Assembly (NCBI GenBank): GCA_014204635.1
Contig: JACHLS010000010.1
Coordinates: 96,234-160,233, forward strand
Length of the DNA: 64,000 nucleotides
From: Sporosarcina luteola
GTDB taxonomy: Bacteria; Bacillota; Bacilli; Bacillales_A; Planococcaceae
Direction of reading: 5' to 3'
Under the pieces are notes generated by a model. That model saw nothing but the letters and a program-made list of their open reading frames with translations, was not told where the DNA came from and made no database searches. Positions 1-9,865 of the stretch are shown in pieces. Numbering within the stretch: position 1 is the stretch's first letter; each line of letters begins with the position of its first letter. Both the position numbers and the translations under genes were made by a program.

Positions 1-470
1 ACAGAAACGAGCGGCGTCACAACGTTTGTGCTGTCCAACTCCCCTCCCATTCCACATTCGAGCAATACATAATCGGGTGCGTTTCGTTGAAATGTTACAA
101 ACGCAGCAACCGTCAGCAATTCAAAATCAGTCAATAAACCGCTGATGCCACACTCCTTCATACAACGAAATGACTCATCCAATTCCGCCTCCCTAACCGG
201 AAGACCATCCAACCTAATTTGATCATGTATATCTACAAGAGCAGGTGACGAGAATACCCCCGTTTGATAACCGTGCTCCTTCAATATAGCTTCCATGAAA
301 GCTATAGTGGACCCCTTCCCATTGGTCCCCCCCACATGAATGATTTGTAAATCTTTTTCGGGGTTTCCGACCCGTTTCAAAGCTTCTTTTATATGCTCCA
401 GCCCTGGTTGAATCGCCCCTTCGCTAGCGATGTTCCACCGCTTTTTATATACATCTAATTTTGGAATCAA
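1..470 (-). CDS. folC: Folylpolyglutamate synthase / dihydrofolate synthase, N-terminal part
   Basis: Partial gene; the C-terminus lies beyond the left window edge. FolC adds glutamates to folates in the cytoplasm. About 156 codons are visible. The Mur-ligase-type P-loop HVGGTNGKGST lies near residue 50, followed by FSSPALVDIHDQIRLDG and LLECGMGGELDSTN, the usual FolC order. I prefer the TTG start at 470 because GGAGGG lies six bases upstream (477-482); an in-frame ATG at 500 gives ten more residues but no such site. In B. subtilis folC directly follows valS; here a plus-strand trio separates them, so folC needs its own promoter. Recognition is confident, the start less so. Confidence 0.93.
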   Translation of the reverse strand, partial: MIPKLDVYKKRWNIASEGAIQPGLEHIKEALKRVGNPEKDLQIIHVGGTNGKGSTIAFMEAILKEHGYQTGVFSSPALVDIHDQIRLDGLPVREAELDESFRCMKECGISGLLTDFELLTVAAFVTFQRNAPDYVLLECGMGGELDSTNVVTPLVS

Positions 471-533
471 TTGAATCCCTCCATATGTTAAAATTAGCAT
501 AGGGTAAGTATATCATGGCCGGAGGGGTCCTAT

Positions 534-1400
534 ATGAGAAGTTGTTGGGTGATTTATAATGGCAGTTTACTAAGCGATAAATTTAAAGATCAAGCCGTAC
601 TTGTGGCCGAGGCGGCAGAACGGGCAGGCATTCAGGCAGTTTTGAAAAAGAATTTCGAAGTGATGATCGATCTTGCAGCACCTCTGGCAGTTCGGCCGGA
701 TTTTGTCGTCTTCCTCGATAAAGATATTCTGCTCGCTACTTATTTGAAACAGAATGGCATCCCTGTCTTCAATGACCCGGAAGTGATTGAAACATGCGAC
801 AACAAAGCGAAACAATATATCAAGCTCGCAAAGGCTGGCATCCCCATGCCTGCTACAATCATTGCGCCGAAAGTGTATCCGAATTTCACTATTCGGAGCT
901 CAGGTTATTACGAAACGGTCCTTGCGGGATTAGGTCTGCCTCTCATCATAAAAGAAGGACATGGATCATTCGGCATGAAAGTATATTTGATCGAAACGGA
1001 GGAAGACTTTTACGCGAAGGTCGAAGAATTGCGGGGAGTTGACTACGTGTTTCAACAATTCATCGCCTCAAGCAGAGGACGTGATGTCCGGGTCAATATT
1101 GTTGGCGGTGATATCGTCGCGGCGATGCATCGATCCTCTGAAACCGATTTTCGGGCAAACATCACAAATGGCGGCGTGGCTAGCAGCATTGAACTGACAG
1201 CGGAGCAAAAGACGATTGCACTGCAAGCTGCCGAGGCTGTGGGAGCCGAATTTGCTGGCGTTGATTTGTTATATGGTGAAAAAGAAAATCCACTCGTCTG
1301 TGAAGTAAATGCCGCCGCCCATATTCGCAATATTTATAATGTAACGGGGATCAATGTAGCAGATAAGATGATCGAGTATATTGTAAGGAAGCTCACATGA
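534..1400 (+). CDS. RimK-like ATP-grasp ligase (first of a tandem pair)
   Basis: Predicted cytosolic ATP-grasp enzyme of 288 residues. ATP-grasp ligases activate a carboxylate as acyl phosphate and join it to an amine. Visible: a pre-ATP-grasp domain (about 1-90), NKAKQYIKLAKAGIPMP (about 91-107, typical of RimK/LysX-type proteins), a nucleotide-binding stretch LIIKEGHGSFGMKVYL (about 136-152), RGRDVRVNIVGG (about 180) and the metal-binding end FAGVDLLYG...CEVNAAAHIRN. SD GGAGGGG at 521-527 supports ATG 534. The last four bases overlap the next gene (ATGA), so the two are probably translated together. Substrate unknown; peptide-tail or glutamate ligase activity is inference from the family only. 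Confidence 0.85.
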   Translation: MRSCWVIYNGSLLSDKFKDQAVLVAEAAERAGIQAVLKKNFEVMIDLAAPLAVRPDFVVFLDKDILLATYLKQNGIPVFNDPEVIETCDNKAKQYIKLAKAGIPMPATIIAPKVYPNFTIRSSGYYETVLAGLGLPLIIKEGHGSFGMKVYLIETEEDFYAKVEELRGVDYVFQQFIASSRGRDVRVNIVGGDIVAAMHRSSETDFRANITNGGVASSIELTAEQKTIALQAAEAVGAEFAGVDLLYGEKENPLVCEVNAAAHIRNIYNVTGINVADKMIEYIVRKLT

Positions 1401-2203
1401 AAGGGTGTCTCTATTATTCATCAGCGGAGGCTAAAAGAAATAACGGATTTATCGAAGACTTAATTAGATCGGCCAATCGATTGAATATGGATTTGACTGT
1501 TCTGGTTGATGAAGAACAACCTGCAAAAGATAGTAATTTTATTTTATTCCGTGATCGGCATCCTCTTCTATCTTCCAAATGGGAAGCAGAAGGTTTCCGG
1601 CTTTTCAATCGGTCGGAAGTGAACCGGATCGCCAACGATAAGTATAAGACCTTTGAGCTTGCGGCATTGCTAGGGGTTCCTGCGGTCCCAACGAAGAAAG
1701 TGAACTCTGTGCAACATCTTCCCTCCTTCCCCATTGTGTTGAAAACAAGGGATGGGCACGGGGGCCATGAGGTTTGTCTTTGCCAATCAATAGAAGAGGC
1801 AGAGTCCTTTTTTGCTGAACATTCCGGCCGGCAGTTCATTTCACAGCCGTATGTTGAATCAAACAGCACGGATATCCGGGTATTCATGATCGGAAATGAA
1901 ATTCTAGGGGCCGTAAAAAGGACTGGGCAGGATTCGTTCAAATCAAACTACACATTAGGGGGCTCTGTAGAAAAATACTCTCTTTCCGCCGAGCAGGAAA
2001 AGGAAGTACAAACGATCACCAAAGCATTAAAAAGCGATTATATCGGGATTGATTTTCTCTTATTGCCGGATGGCCGCTGGCTGCTGAATGAAGTGGAAGA
2101 TCCGGTCGGCGCCAGATCATTATATATCACACACGAAGTTTCCCCTGCATGGGAATTGATGAAATATGTGAAAAGTAAATTAGAGGATGAGGTGATAGGT
2201 TGA
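1397..2203 (+). CDS. RimK-like ATP-grasp ligase (second of a tandem pair)
   Basis: A 268-residue ATP-grasp protein overlapping the previous gene by four bases. Visible: NDKYKTFELAALLGVPAVPT (about 81-100), KTRDGHGGHEVCL (about 115), STDIRVFMIGNEILGAVKR (about 155-173) and YIGIDFLLLPDG...LNEVEDPVGARS, where the final acidic/Asn metal site appears as NEVEDP rather than the NEVNAAAH of its neighbour. The two share the fold but are clearly diverged, so they may act on different substrates, successive steps or as a heterodimer (inference). TTGA overlap with the next small membrane gene suggests a three-gene operon. No substrate can be assigned. Confidence 0.82.
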   Translation: MKGCLYYSSAEAKRNNGFIEDLIRSANRLNMDLTVLVDEEQPAKDSNFILFRDRHPLLSSKWEAEGFRLFNRSEVNRIANDKYKTFELAALLGVPAVPTKKVNSVQHLPSFPIVLKTRDGHGGHEVCLCQSIEEAESFFAEHSGRQFISQPYVESNSTDIRVFMIGNEILGAVKRTGQDSFKSNYTLGGSVEKYSLSAEQEKEVQTITKALKSDYIGIDFLLLPDGRWLLNEVEDPVGARSLYITHEVSPAWELMKYVKSKLEDEVIG

Positions 2204-2463
2204 GCCCTGTTGTCTCCATTTTTCTACTGATTCTAATTGTCCTCCCGCTCGTCATATATATTTGCTATATTGCAATTCGAGCCATGAAACAGACGCAATC
2301 TGGTTTAAAGATTATGGTACTTGGATTGCATCTATCTATTGTCGGAGGCATATTGCTACTGGATTCCAAGTTAGCTCTCTATGGAACTCCCTATGTTCTC
2401 ATAGCACTTGGTCTGCTGATTTCCACGTATGGACTGCAGAAAAGCGACAAGGTAACAAAATAA
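2200..2463 (+). CDS. Small membrane protein, third gene of the ATP-grasp operon
   Basis: An 87-residue, very hydrophobic protein starting at a TTG that overlaps the TGA of the preceding gene (TTGA), a typical coupled start. Three membrane segments are likely: residues about 4-26, 36-54 and 61-79, with a short basic tail ending KSDKVTK. No family recognised. Its coupling to two ATP-grasp ligases suggests a membrane-linked role for their product, but that is inference. A bidirectional terminator follows immediately. Confidence 0.7.
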   Translation: MSPVVSIFLLILIVLPLVIYICYIAIRAMKQTQSGLKIMVLGLHLSIVGGILLLDSKLALYGTPYVLIALGLLISTYGLQKSDKVTK

Positions 2464-2505
2464 AGCTGGCGGTCTCTTCTATAAAGAAGTCCGCCAGCTC
2501 TTTTT
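2464..2505. terminator. Bidirectional rho-independent terminator between the ATP-grasp operon and valS
   Basis: Arms AGCTGGCGG (2464-2472) and CCGCCAGCT (2491-2499) form a GC-rich hairpin with CTTTTT after it on plus and TTTATTTTG after it on minus. It separates two convergent transcription units and overlaps the last bases of valS. Confidence 0.88.
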
Positions 2506-5149
2506 ACATTTCTTTCAACTCATCAATCCGGCGCTCTACAGCTGCCTTCTTTTCCAAGTAATCTTTTTCTTTCTCCCGTTCTTCTGCAACAACCGCTTCC
2601 GGGGCCTTGGAAATGAATCGCTCGTTGGAGAGCTTGCCTTGGACACGCTTCACTTCACTGTCCCACTTCGCCAATTCCTTGGTCAATCGAGCAATTTCCT
2701 CCTCAATATTGATCAAGCCTTCTAAAGGCAAGAACAGTTCCGCTCCTGTAATAACAGCTGACATCGATTTGCCTGGAGCTGAAATACCAAGGCCGATTTC
2801 GAGTGTGTCCGGGTTGCAGAATCGCTCAATGTAATTTCGGTTGGATTCCAAGACATCTACAATTGCCTGGTCTTTAGCTGCGATATACAAGGATACTTTC
2901 TTGCTCATTGGCGTGTTTACTTCCGCTCGGATATTACGCACCGAATGAATGAGATCGACGAGCAGTTTCATTGCTGACGCTTTATCCGTATCCGTTAAAG
3001 ACGTATCAACAACTGGCCAAGCTGCAGTCGTGATAGAATCCCCTTCATGCGGCAGATTTTGCCAAATCTCTTCCGTAATGAACGGCATGAGAGGATGCAA
3101 CAGACGCATCGTATTATCGAGTACATAAGCGAGTACCGAGCGTGTCATCTTTTTCGCTGTTTCATCGTCTCCGTATAGTGGCAGTTTCGCCATCTCGATA
3201 TACCAATCACAGAAATCGTCCCAGATGAAATTATAAAGGGCGCGGCCCACTTCACCGAACTCATACTTGTCAGCCAGTTTCGTCACTTGCTCGATCGTTT
3301 CATTCAATCGAGTTAAAATCCAAGCATCCGCCACAGATTTTTCGCCTGACAGATTGATTTCTTCATACGTCATGCCTTCCATATTCATCAAAGCAAAACG
3401 AGAGGCATTCCAAATTTTATTCGCAAAGTTCCAGATTGCTTCTACTTTCTCTGTCGAAAAACGAAGGTCTTGACCTGGTGATGAACCCGTTGCCAGGAAG
3501 TAGCGCAATGCGTCTGCTCCGTACTGATCGATGACATCCATCGGATCTACGCCGTTGCCGAGCGACTTGGACATTTTCCGTCCATCTTCCGCACGCACTA
3601 GACCATGAATGAGGACGTCTTTGAATGGACGCTGCCCCGTGAATTCGATCCCTTGGAAAATCATGCGGGATACCCAGAAATAAATGATATCGTAGCCCGT
3701 GACGAGCGTATCAGTTGGGTAATAGCGCTTGAACTCTTCGTTTTCAGCATCCGGCCAGCCCATTGTCGAGAACGGCCATAACGCGGAGGAGAACCACGTA
3801 TCTAAAACGTCATTGTCCTGATTCCAGTTTTCAATATCAGCAGGTGCTTCATGTCCTACAAATACTTCGCCCGTTTCTTTATGATACCAGGCAGGAATCC
3901 GGTGGCCCCACCAAAGCTGGCGAGAAATACACCAGTCGTGCAGGTTTTCCATCCAATTCAAATATGTCTTTTCGAACCGTTCCGGTACAAAATTGACCTT
4001 GCCTTCGCCATGCTGAAGATCGATCGCTTCTTTCGCGAGCGGTCCCATTTTAACGAACCATTGCGTGGATAAATATGGTTCTACAACAGCGCCGCTCCGC
4101 TCGGAATGGCCGACCGCATGCAAATGTTCTTCGATTTTAAAGAGGACACCCATGTCCTGCAAATCTTTAACGATTTGTTTTCGGCATTCAAAACGGTCCA
4201 TGCCTTCATATTTTCCTGCTAATTGATTCATGGAGCCGTCTTCGTTCATAACGAGTACGCGCGGCAAGTTGTGGCGATTGCCGATTTCAAAGTCGTTCGG
4301 ATCATGGGCTGGTGTAATTTTTACCGCACCGCTTCCGAATTCCATATCAACATAATCATCAGCGACAATAGGAATCTCACGGCCGACAATCGGCAATTTG
4401 ACCGTTTTTCCGATCAAGTGCTTGTAACGTTCATCTTCCGGATGAACCGCAACCGCCGTATCCCCAAGCATTGTTTCAGGACGGGTCGTCGCTATTTCGA
4501 TGCTTCCGGTTCCGTCCGCTAGTGGGTAGCGCATATGATAGAATGCACCCTGTACATCCTTATGGATTACTTCAATATCAGAGATGGCTGTTTTGGTTGC
4601 CGGATCCCAGTTGATAATATATTCGCCACGGTAGATAAGTCCTTTTTCATACAATTTGACAAACACTTCACGAACTGCGCGAGACAGACCCTCATCAAGC
4701 GTAAAACGTTCCCGGGAATAATCGAGCGCTAGACCCAGCTTTGACCATTGCGCACGGATATGGCTGGCATAGTCCTCTTTCCATTTCCATGTTTCTTCAA
4801 GGAATTTTTCCCTGCCTAAGTCATATCTTGTTTTGCCATCAGCACGCAATTTCTCTTCGACTTTCGCTTGTGTCGCAATCCCTGCATGGTCCATGCCTGG
4901 CAGCCATAGCGCGTCATAGCCCTGCATCCGTTTCATCCGGACCAGAATATCTTGCAAAGTCGTGTCCCATGCGTGGCCCAAATGCAATTTACCTGTGACG
5001 TTCGGCGGTGGGATTACGATCGTATAGGGTTCTTTCCCACTCTCCGGCTGCGCTTCAAAATACTTGCCCTTAAGCCACCATTCGTATCGGCCTGATTCAA
5101 TCGACTGCGGATCGTACTTCGTTGGCATTGTACTATTTTCAGTTGTCAT
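2504..5149 (-). CDS. valS: Valyl-tRNA synthetase
   Basis: Class I aminoacyl-tRNA synthetase of 881 residues that charges tRNA-Val and edits mischarged threonine. Near the N-terminus [16 protein letters not shown] carries the HIGH-type signature (HLGH); [12 protein letters not shown] carries KMSKS in the second half. The CP1 editing insertion ([15 protein letters not shown]) and a C-terminal Lys/Glu-rich coiled-coil arm (last about 65 residues) are present. The length matches Bacillus ValS. SD AAGGAGG precedes ATG 5149. It is preceded by a valine T-box leader and a sigma-A-like promoter, so it is probably induced by uncharged tRNA-Val. Confidence 0.98.
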   Translation of the reverse strand: MTTENSTMPTKYDPQSIESGRYEWWLKGKYFEAQPESGKEPYTIVIPPPNVTGKLHLGHAWDTTLQDILVRMKRMQGYDALWLPGMDHAGIATQAKVEEKLRADGKTRYDLGREKFLEETWKWKEDYASHIRAQWSKLGLALDYSRERFTLDEGLSRAVREVFVKLYEKGLIYRGEYIINWDPATKTAISDIEVIHKDVQGAFYHMRYPLADGTGSIEIATTRPETMLGDTAVAVHPEDERYKHLIGKTVKLPIVGREIPIVADDYVDMEFGSGAVKITPAHDPNDFEIGNRHNLPRVLVMNEDGSMNQLAGKYEGMDRFECRKQIVKDLQDMGVLFKIEEHLHAVGHSERSGAVVEPYLSTQWFVKMGPLAKEAIDLQHGEGKVNFVPERFEKTYLNWMENLHDWCISRQLWWGHRIPAWYHKETGEVFVGHEAPADIENWNQDNDVLDTWFSSALWPFSTMGWPDAENEEFKRYYPTDTLVTGYDIIYFWVSRMIFQGIEFTGQRPFKDVLIHGLVRAEDGRKMSKSLGNGVDPMDVIDQYGADALRYFLATGSSPGQDLRFSTEKVEAIWNFANKIWNASRFALMNMEGMTYEEINLSGEKSVADAWILTRLNETIEQVTKLADKYEFGEVGRALYNFIWDDFCDWYIEMAKLPLYGDDETAKKMTRSVLAYVLDNTMRLLHPLMPFITEEIWQNLPHEGDSITTAAWPVVDTSLTDTDKASAMKLLVDLIHSVRNIRAEVNTPMSKKVSLYIAAKDQAIVDVLESNRNYIERFCNPDTLEIGLGISAPGKSMSAVITGAELFLPLEGLINIEEEIARLTKELAKWDSEVKRVQGKLSNERFISKAPEAVVAEEREKEKDYLEKKAAVERRIDELKEM

Positions 5150-5227
5150 ACCAATTCCTCCTTCATTTCACACACTTCTCTACAGGATGCATATCAGCGA
5201 AAAAGATGCTTACAGGCTTCCGGAAAA

Positions 5228-5478
5228 TAAAAAAACCCCTATCGCCAGAAAGGACGAAGGAGTTATTCGCGGTACCACCTTTATTCGTGCACACTTGCGC
5301 ATGCACCTCAACATCTTGTAACGGCTTCTAACCGGCTTCCGCTACTTCAATTTCACGGAAACTGCTCCCGGGTGACATTCGACAAAACCATTCATAGACT
5401 CTTTCACCAAGCGAGCCCTCTCTACAATGAACCGTCATGTGTACTATCCCGTTCCACGCATCAATATGCAATTGACCT
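5228..5478 (-). promoter_or_regulatory. Valine T-box riboswitch leader of valS
   Basis: The minus strand carries the T-box core AAGGTGGTACCGCG (about 5268-5281), which forms the antiterminator and pairs with the acceptor end of uncharged tRNA. Below it AACTCC...GGGGTT with an inner TCGTC/GGCGA stem and a T-run (about 5228-5262) form the competing terminator. Upstream, AGAGAGGG...TTGGTGAAAGAG resembles the stem I AG-bulge and apical loop. A GTC (valine) codon followed by A at 5376-5374 is the likely specifier; another GTC lies about six bases upstream, so its exact position is not certain. Confidence 0.92.
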
Positions 5479-5479
5479 T

Positions 5480-5509
5480 ATTGTACCGGAATGGAATAGG
5501 GAACGTCAA
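5480..5509 (-). promoter_or_regulatory. Sigma-A-type promoter of the valS leader
   Basis: TTGACG (5509-5504) and TACAAT (5485-5480), 18 bases apart, on the minus strand. It sits directly upstream of the T-box leader. Confidence 0.75.
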
Positions 5510-5533
5510 CCACTTTAAGAAAGGAAGATAGTG

Positions 5534-5725
5534 ATGAGAAGAGGATATAATCCTTATTTATTGCCCCCATGGCTTCGAAAAACACGCTTTTATTGCAAGA
5601 GCATCATTATACCGATTTGTGTCTTTCAACTGGTTCGCGTATTGATTATCCCGACAACTGGCGATTTTCTCCTTCTCTGCGCCCTATGTGGTCTCACATT
5701 TCTGTTATACAAAAACATCATTTGA
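5534..5725 (+). CDS. Small hydrophobic protein, unknown
   Basis: A 63-residue reading frame with AAGGAAG at 5521-5527 before ATG 5534 (a GTG directly before it could also serve). Basic N-terminus (MRRGYNPYLLPPWLRKTRF) followed by one or two membrane segments at about residues 21-38 and 43-60. It is divergent from valS and its last 21 bases overlap the end of the convergent SpoVID-like gene. Family not recognised; the good ribosome site and protein-like composition are the only support. Confidence 0.5.
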   Translation: MRRGYNPYLLPPWLRKTRFYCKSIIIPICVFQLVRVLIIPTTGDFLLLCALCGLTFLLYKNII

Positions 5726-6682
5726 ACGGAAGGTCGTCGTTGTCCATTCATCCTGAAGGCTCGCGATGTATGATAGCATGTCATCTCCCCCAGTGAACGA
5801 ACTGCTGTCATACGTTGCGACATGGGTATCGCCAGCAGGCGTTTTTACTGCAACAGCCTCCTTCAAGCTCTCCTCTTGTTCTGCCACTGCCTCAAGATTC
5901 TCCTCAGCGGCTGGTTTAACTGCAACTTCCTCCGGCTTCGCTGCTGTCAATTGATCTGCAACCTCAACTTTCGCTTCCGTCTGCGGAGTTGTTACCGCTT
6001 CAACGGACTCTGCCTTCTTTGCAGTCGCCTCTGCGACCGCCTTATCCTGCTTTTGCTGTTGTACTTTTTCGTCTGCCTCAAATTTACCCTCGTTTACTTC
6101 CGATTGACTTATTTGTTTGGAACTCGTTTGCTCTTCGGCCTTTGCCTCTGCTTGAACAATCGTATTTTCCTTCGGTGCAGCCGCATTTTCTTTCTGCTCA
6201 TTCGTCACGTCCAGCTCCTTTTTTGCAACTTCATTTTCTGTTGCATGAGCTTCGCTTTCTTTCCCATCTGCCATTTTTTTATTGTTTTCTTCACCATACA
6301 CACAGTCGACATCCCAGGTAATTTGTAGAACCCCTTCTCCATCCACAGTCGTCTTGACATCTTTAGCGTGGACATGCATCGGATGGCCGACTTCAGGCGG
6401 TAAATCGATGTTTAAAGGCACGGCATACTCGAAGTACCCTTGCAATCCTTCTAACTCCACATCGTCAATAAAAATTGCGGCATCGGGGAGTTCATCTCCT
6501 CTAGCCCCTTCTGAAAAATTGATTTTCGCAGCGATATGGTAGATGCCCGTCAACCGCACAGCGTCATTCGTTCTCTTTTCAGTAAAACCTGCCTTCACTT
6601 TCACCGACTGGGCATCTTGAGGAACGCCGATATGTCCCGGGAAATAAAACGATTCTTCCATCTTCCATTGTAAATTCCTCAA
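5705..6682 (-). CDS. spoVID: SpoVID-like spore coat morphogenetic protein lacking the LysM domain
   Basis: SpoVID helps the coat encase the forespore. This protein has 325 residues; B. subtilis SpoVID has about 575. Residues about 1-125 form a beta-rich N-terminal domain (LQWKMEESFYFPG, LTGIYHIAAKI, YFEYAVPLNIDLPPE). Residues about 130-290 are a low-complexity Glu/Ala/Lys region. The usual C-terminal NALYLTKLF segment and LysM domain are missing: the protein ends DEWTTTTFRSNDVFV, and translating beyond the stop in other frames gives no LysM. TTG 6682 follows AGGGAGGG with good spacing. Position directly downstream of hemL matches spoVID. Naming rests on locus and N-terminal resemblance. Confidence 0.75.
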   Translation of the reverse strand: MRNLQWKMEESFYFPGHIGVPQDAQSVKVKAGFTEKRTNDAVRLTGIYHIAAKINFSEGARGDELPDAAIFIDDVELEGLQGYFEYAVPLNIDLPPEVGHPMHVHAKDVKTTVDGEGVLQITWDVDCVYGEENNKKMADGKESEAHATENEVAKKELDVTNEQKENAAAPKENTIVQAEAKAEEQTSSKQISQSEVNEGKFEADEKVQQQKQDKAVAEATAKKAESVEAVTTPQTEAKVEVADQLTAAKPEEVAVKPAAEENLEAVAEQEESLKEAVAVKTPAGDTHVATYDSSSFTGGDDMLSYIASLQDEWTTTTFRSNDVFV

Positions 6683-6773
6683 CGAAATCCCTCCCTTGCT
6701 TCTTCTCATTTGCCATCATATGCATGTAAGCTGTTGAGTAGACTGTCCGGGCACGAGATTCATAAAAAATATA

Positions 6774-6817
6774 CTATAAAAAACACTATGAACCGGAAAT
6801 TGCCGAGTCATAGTGTT
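6774..6817 (-). terminator. Terminator of the hem operon
   Basis: Arms AACACTATGA and TCATAGTGTT (6782-6791, 6808-6817) followed on the minus strand by TTTTTTATAG. It lies just after the hemL stop. Confidence 0.88.
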
Positions 6818-6827
6818 ATTTCGTTCA

Positions 6828-8123
6828 TTATCGGTTTGATAACTTATCGAATACTGTATGGAATGCCTTCACCGTTTGTTCAATATGCTCTTCTGTGTGC
6901 GCGGTGGATAAGAACATTCCTTCAAATTGGGATGGCGGCAAGAAGATTCCTTCTTCGGCCATCAAGCGGTAATACTCTGCAAATAGATTCAAATCGGAAG
7001 ACTTCGCTTTCTCATAATTGACGACGTCTTCATTTGTGAAGAAGAAGCCGATCATCGACCCAGCTCGGTTTACTGTGTGCGGAATATTGTATTTCGAAGC
7101 TGCTTCACGGAAACCTGCTTCCAATTGATCGCCTAGCTTCATGAAATAATCATAGGACGCTGGAGTCAGTTTTTTCAATGTTTCAATACCCGCTGTCATC
7201 GCAAGCGGATTACCGGATAGTGTTCCCGCTTGATACACAGTTCCCGCCGGGGCTATGTGCTCCATGATTTTCCGTTTGCCGCCATAAGCGCCGACAGGAA
7301 GCCCTCCGCCGATTACTTTTCCAAGGCAAGTCAAGTCCGGTGTAATGCCGAAATAACCTTGCGCACAGTTGTAACCGACGCGGAAGCCGGTCATCACTTC
7401 ATCAAAAATCAATAGTGTGCCGTTGTTCTCCGTCAACTCACGCAAGCCTTCCAAGAAACCAGGTTGTGGAGGTACTACCCCCATATTGCCGGCGACAGGT
7501 TCAACGATAACACCAGCGAGATCTTCACCGAATTGTTCAAAGACCGCTTTGACACTTTCCAAGTCATTGTAAGCAACTGTAATTGTATTTTTTGCAATGC
7601 CTTCCGGAACACCGGGGCTATCCGGCAATCCCAGTGTCGCAACACCTGAACCTGCTTTAATGAGCAGGGAATCCCCATGGCCGTGGTAGCAGCCTTCGAA
7701 TTTCAGGATTTTGTTTCTTCCTGTATAGCCGCGCGCCAATCTCAACGCACTCATCGTCGCTTCGGTACCGGAAGACACCATTCGGACCATTTCGATGGAC
7801 GGCACACGGTCGATCACGATTTTCGCGAGTTCATTCTCAAGCAACGTCGGAGCACCGAAGCTTGTACCTGTTTCCGCAACACGTTTGATTCCTTCCACCA
7901 CATCCGGATCTGTATGGCCTAAAATGAGCGGACCCCATGATAGAACATAATCGATATACTCGTTGCCATCGATATCCTTAATGATGGCACCTTTCCCGCT
8001 TTCCATAAAAATAGGGTCCATATTGACGGACTTAAAAGCACGCACCGGCGAATTTACGCCGCCTGGCAATAAGTTGACCGCTTCGGCAAATGCCTCTCTG
8101 GATTTCTCATATTGTCTGCTCAC
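6828..8123 (-). CDS. hemL: Glutamate-1-semialdehyde 2,1-aminomutase
   Basis: PLP enzyme converting glutamate-1-semialdehyde to 5-aminolevulinate in the cytoplasm, second committed step of the C5 haem pathway. 431 residues, full length. The PLP lysine is K269 in [16 protein letters not shown]; the cofactor Asp lies in [12 protein letters not shown] and the substrate-gating loop is [18 protein letters not shown]. Starts one base after the hemB stop, so it belongs to the hemAXCDBL operon, and it is the last gene before the terminator. Confidence 0.98.
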   Translation of the reverse strand: MSRQYEKSREAFAEAVNLLPGGVNSPVRAFKSVNMDPIFMESGKGAIIKDIDGNEYIDYVLSWGPLILGHTDPDVVEGIKRVAETGTSFGAPTLLENELAKIVIDRVPSIEMVRMVSSGTEATMSALRLARGYTGRNKILKFEGCYHGHGDSLLIKAGSGVATLGLPDSPGVPEGIAKNTITVAYNDLESVKAVFEQFGEDLAGVIVEPVAGNMGVVPPQPGFLEGLRELTENNGTLLIFDEVMTGFRVGYNCAQGYFGITPDLTCLGKVIGGGLPVGAYGGKRKIMEHIAPAGTVYQAGTLSGNPLAMTAGIETLKKLTPASYDYFMKLGDQLEAGFREAASKYNIPHTVNRAGSMIGFFFTNEDVVNYEKAKSSDLNLFAEYYRLMAEEGIFLPPSQFEGMFLSTAHTEEHIEQTVKAFHTVFDKLSNR

Positions 8124-9104
8124 TCAATTCTCCTCCAACCAGCGCGCTGCGTCTTTGGCATGGTAAGTCATAATAATATCCGCACCAGCACGCTTCATAC
8201 TTGTCAATGTTTCAAGAACGATTTGCTTCTCGTCAATCCAGCCGTTTTGTGCCGCAGCTTTCACCATTGCATACTCACCGCTCACATTGTAAGCAACAAC
8301 TGGCAATAGGACATTATTTTTCACATCGCGGATAATATCCATATAGGACAACGCCGGTTTTACGATCAAGAAGTCTGCACCTTCCATCACATCCGACTCT
8401 GCTTCCCGCAACGCTTCCATCCGGTTTGCATAATCCATTTGATATGTCTTGCGGTCCCCGAATTGAGGGGCAGATTCAGCTGCATCCCGGAAAGGGCCAT
8501 AATAGGCGGATGCATACTTCACCGCGTAGGACATGATAGGAGTATCTTCGAAGCCCGCTTCGTCCAGACCTTTGCGGATTGCTGCGACAAATCCGTCCAT
8601 CATGTTCGATGGTGCGATAATATCGGCTCCAGCCTTCGCTTGGCTTACTGCTGTCTTCGCTAGAAGATCCAATGAAGGATCGTTCAGCACTCGCTCACCT
8701 TCAATAACACCGCAATGCCCATGATCTGTATATTCGCATAAGCAAGTATCCGCAACGACAATTAATTCAGGATGGCGTTCTTTTACAAAGCGAGTGGCTT
8801 TCTGAACGATTCCGTGATCATGATACGCACCGGATCCGACTGCATCTTTTTCAAATGGGATACCGAATAGGATGATCGATGGGATGCCGAGCGAGACCAC
8901 TTCATCCAATTCCGCAGCCAGCTGATCCAATGAAAACTGGTAAACGCCAGGCATAGAAGAAATCGGCTTTTTAATGCCTTCCCCTTCCGCTACGAAAATT
9001 GGATAAATGAAGTCTTCTTTCTTCAAGCTTGTTTCGCGCACCATTGAACGGAGTCCCGCCGAATTACGCAGCCGGCGGTTTCTTCTGAATTGCAAGTTGG
9101 TCAT
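8124..9104 (-). CDS. hemB: Delta-aminolevulinic acid dehydratase (porphobilinogen synthase)
   Basis: Condenses two 5-aminolevulinates to porphobilinogen. 326 residues. Schiff-base lysines lie in [18 protein letters not shown] and [13 protein letters not shown]. The motif [15 protein letters not shown] holds the three cysteines of a zinc-dependent enzyme, as opposed to the magnesium-only type. Overlaps hemD by four bases and abuts hemL, consistent with one transcript. Confidence 0.98.
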   Translation of the reverse strand: MTNLQFRRNRRLRNSAGLRSMVRETSLKKEDFIYPIFVAEGEGIKKPISSMPGVYQFSLDQLAAELDEVVSLGIPSIILFGIPFEKDAVGSGAYHDHGIVQKATRFVKERHPELIVVADTCLCEYTDHGHCGVIEGERVLNDPSLDLLAKTAVSQAKAGADIIAPSNMMDGFVAAIRKGLDEAGFEDTPIMSYAVKYASAYYGPFRDAAESAPQFGDRKTYQMDYANRMEALREAESDVMEGADFLIVKPALSYMDIIRDVKNNVLLPVVAYNVSGEYAMVKAAAQNGWIDEKQIVLETLTSMKRAGADIIMTYHAKDAARWLEEN

Positions 9105-9865
9105 CTTTGCTCATCCTTTCGTCTCGCCAAAGCGTTGACGAGTTCCATTAATGTATAAATTTTAGGAGTGACATGGACAAGGGCTCCTTCATCGAGAAGT
9201 GCCTGCTCTGTCACATGTCCAATCGCACCGATCGTAAAACCTTCCCAGCCGACAACTATCGCTACATTTTCTGCAAACACATGGACAGCAGAAGGACTGG
9301 CGAATAAAACGGAGACGGATGTACCATTTTGAATTAACCTGATAATGGTCTCAACCGATTCGATAGAACTCTCTGTACGATAGACCGTCCATTCCTCCAC
9401 TGCAAAAGGCAGCTCCTCGCGTATTAGGGAACCTGCCAAAGAACCCCGAAGAAACAGAACTTTCATTTGCCTGTCTCCCGAGGGGCGAAATTGCTGGACA
9501 AACGTGTCCGCACTGAACACGGTTGGAATGAATCCGACGGTAAACCCTAACCGTTCCAGAGCAGCACCCGTCTGGGTCCCGACTGCAGCGATGTTCATCT
9601 GAAACTGGTCAGCTGACAAATGAAAACGTTCCATTTTTGCATGGAACGCCCGGACGGCAGATTGACTTGTGAAAATGAGCCAATCGAACTGATTGCAATC
9701 ACGCATCCGGCCTTCATCAGACGCCTCGAACATTTCTTCCACCCGAATGAGCGGTGCTGCTGTAGGATGTCCTCCATACCGTTCGACTAGGTCAAAAACT
9801 TCAGGTGATTTCTTTGTTCCGGTGAAAATTACGGTTTCTCCAGCAAGCGGTTTACCGTCAGTCAT
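9101..9865 (-). CDS. hemD: Uroporphyrinogen-III synthase
   Basis: Closes and inverts ring D of hydroxymethylbilane to uroporphyrinogen III. 254 residues. HemD is poorly conserved; recognisable are the N-terminal [26 protein letters not shown] (about residues 60-75), [18 protein letters not shown] and [18 protein letters not shown] near the C-terminus, typical of the two-lobed HemD fold. Position between hemC and hemB supports the call; it overlaps hemC by eight bases and hemB by four. Confidence 0.93.
   Translation of the reverse strand: MTDGKPLAGETVIFTGTKKSPEVFDLVERYGGHPTAAPLIRVEEMFEASDEGRMRDCNQFDWLIFTSQSAVRAFHAKMERFHLSADQFQMNIAAVGTQTGAALERLGFTVGFIPTVFSADTFVQQFRPSGDRQMKVLFLRGSLAGSLIREELPFAVEEWTVYRTESSIESVETIIRLIQNGTSVSVLFASPSAVHVFAENVAIVVGWEGFTIGAIGHVTEQALLDEGALVHVTPKIYTLMELVNALARRKDEQR

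Noticed and set aside
5822..6328. Long plus-strand frame opposite the SpoVID-like gene
   Set aside because: It is the antisense of the repetitive Glu/Ala/Lys linker, giving a Leu/Cys/Arg-rich composition, with no ribosome site.
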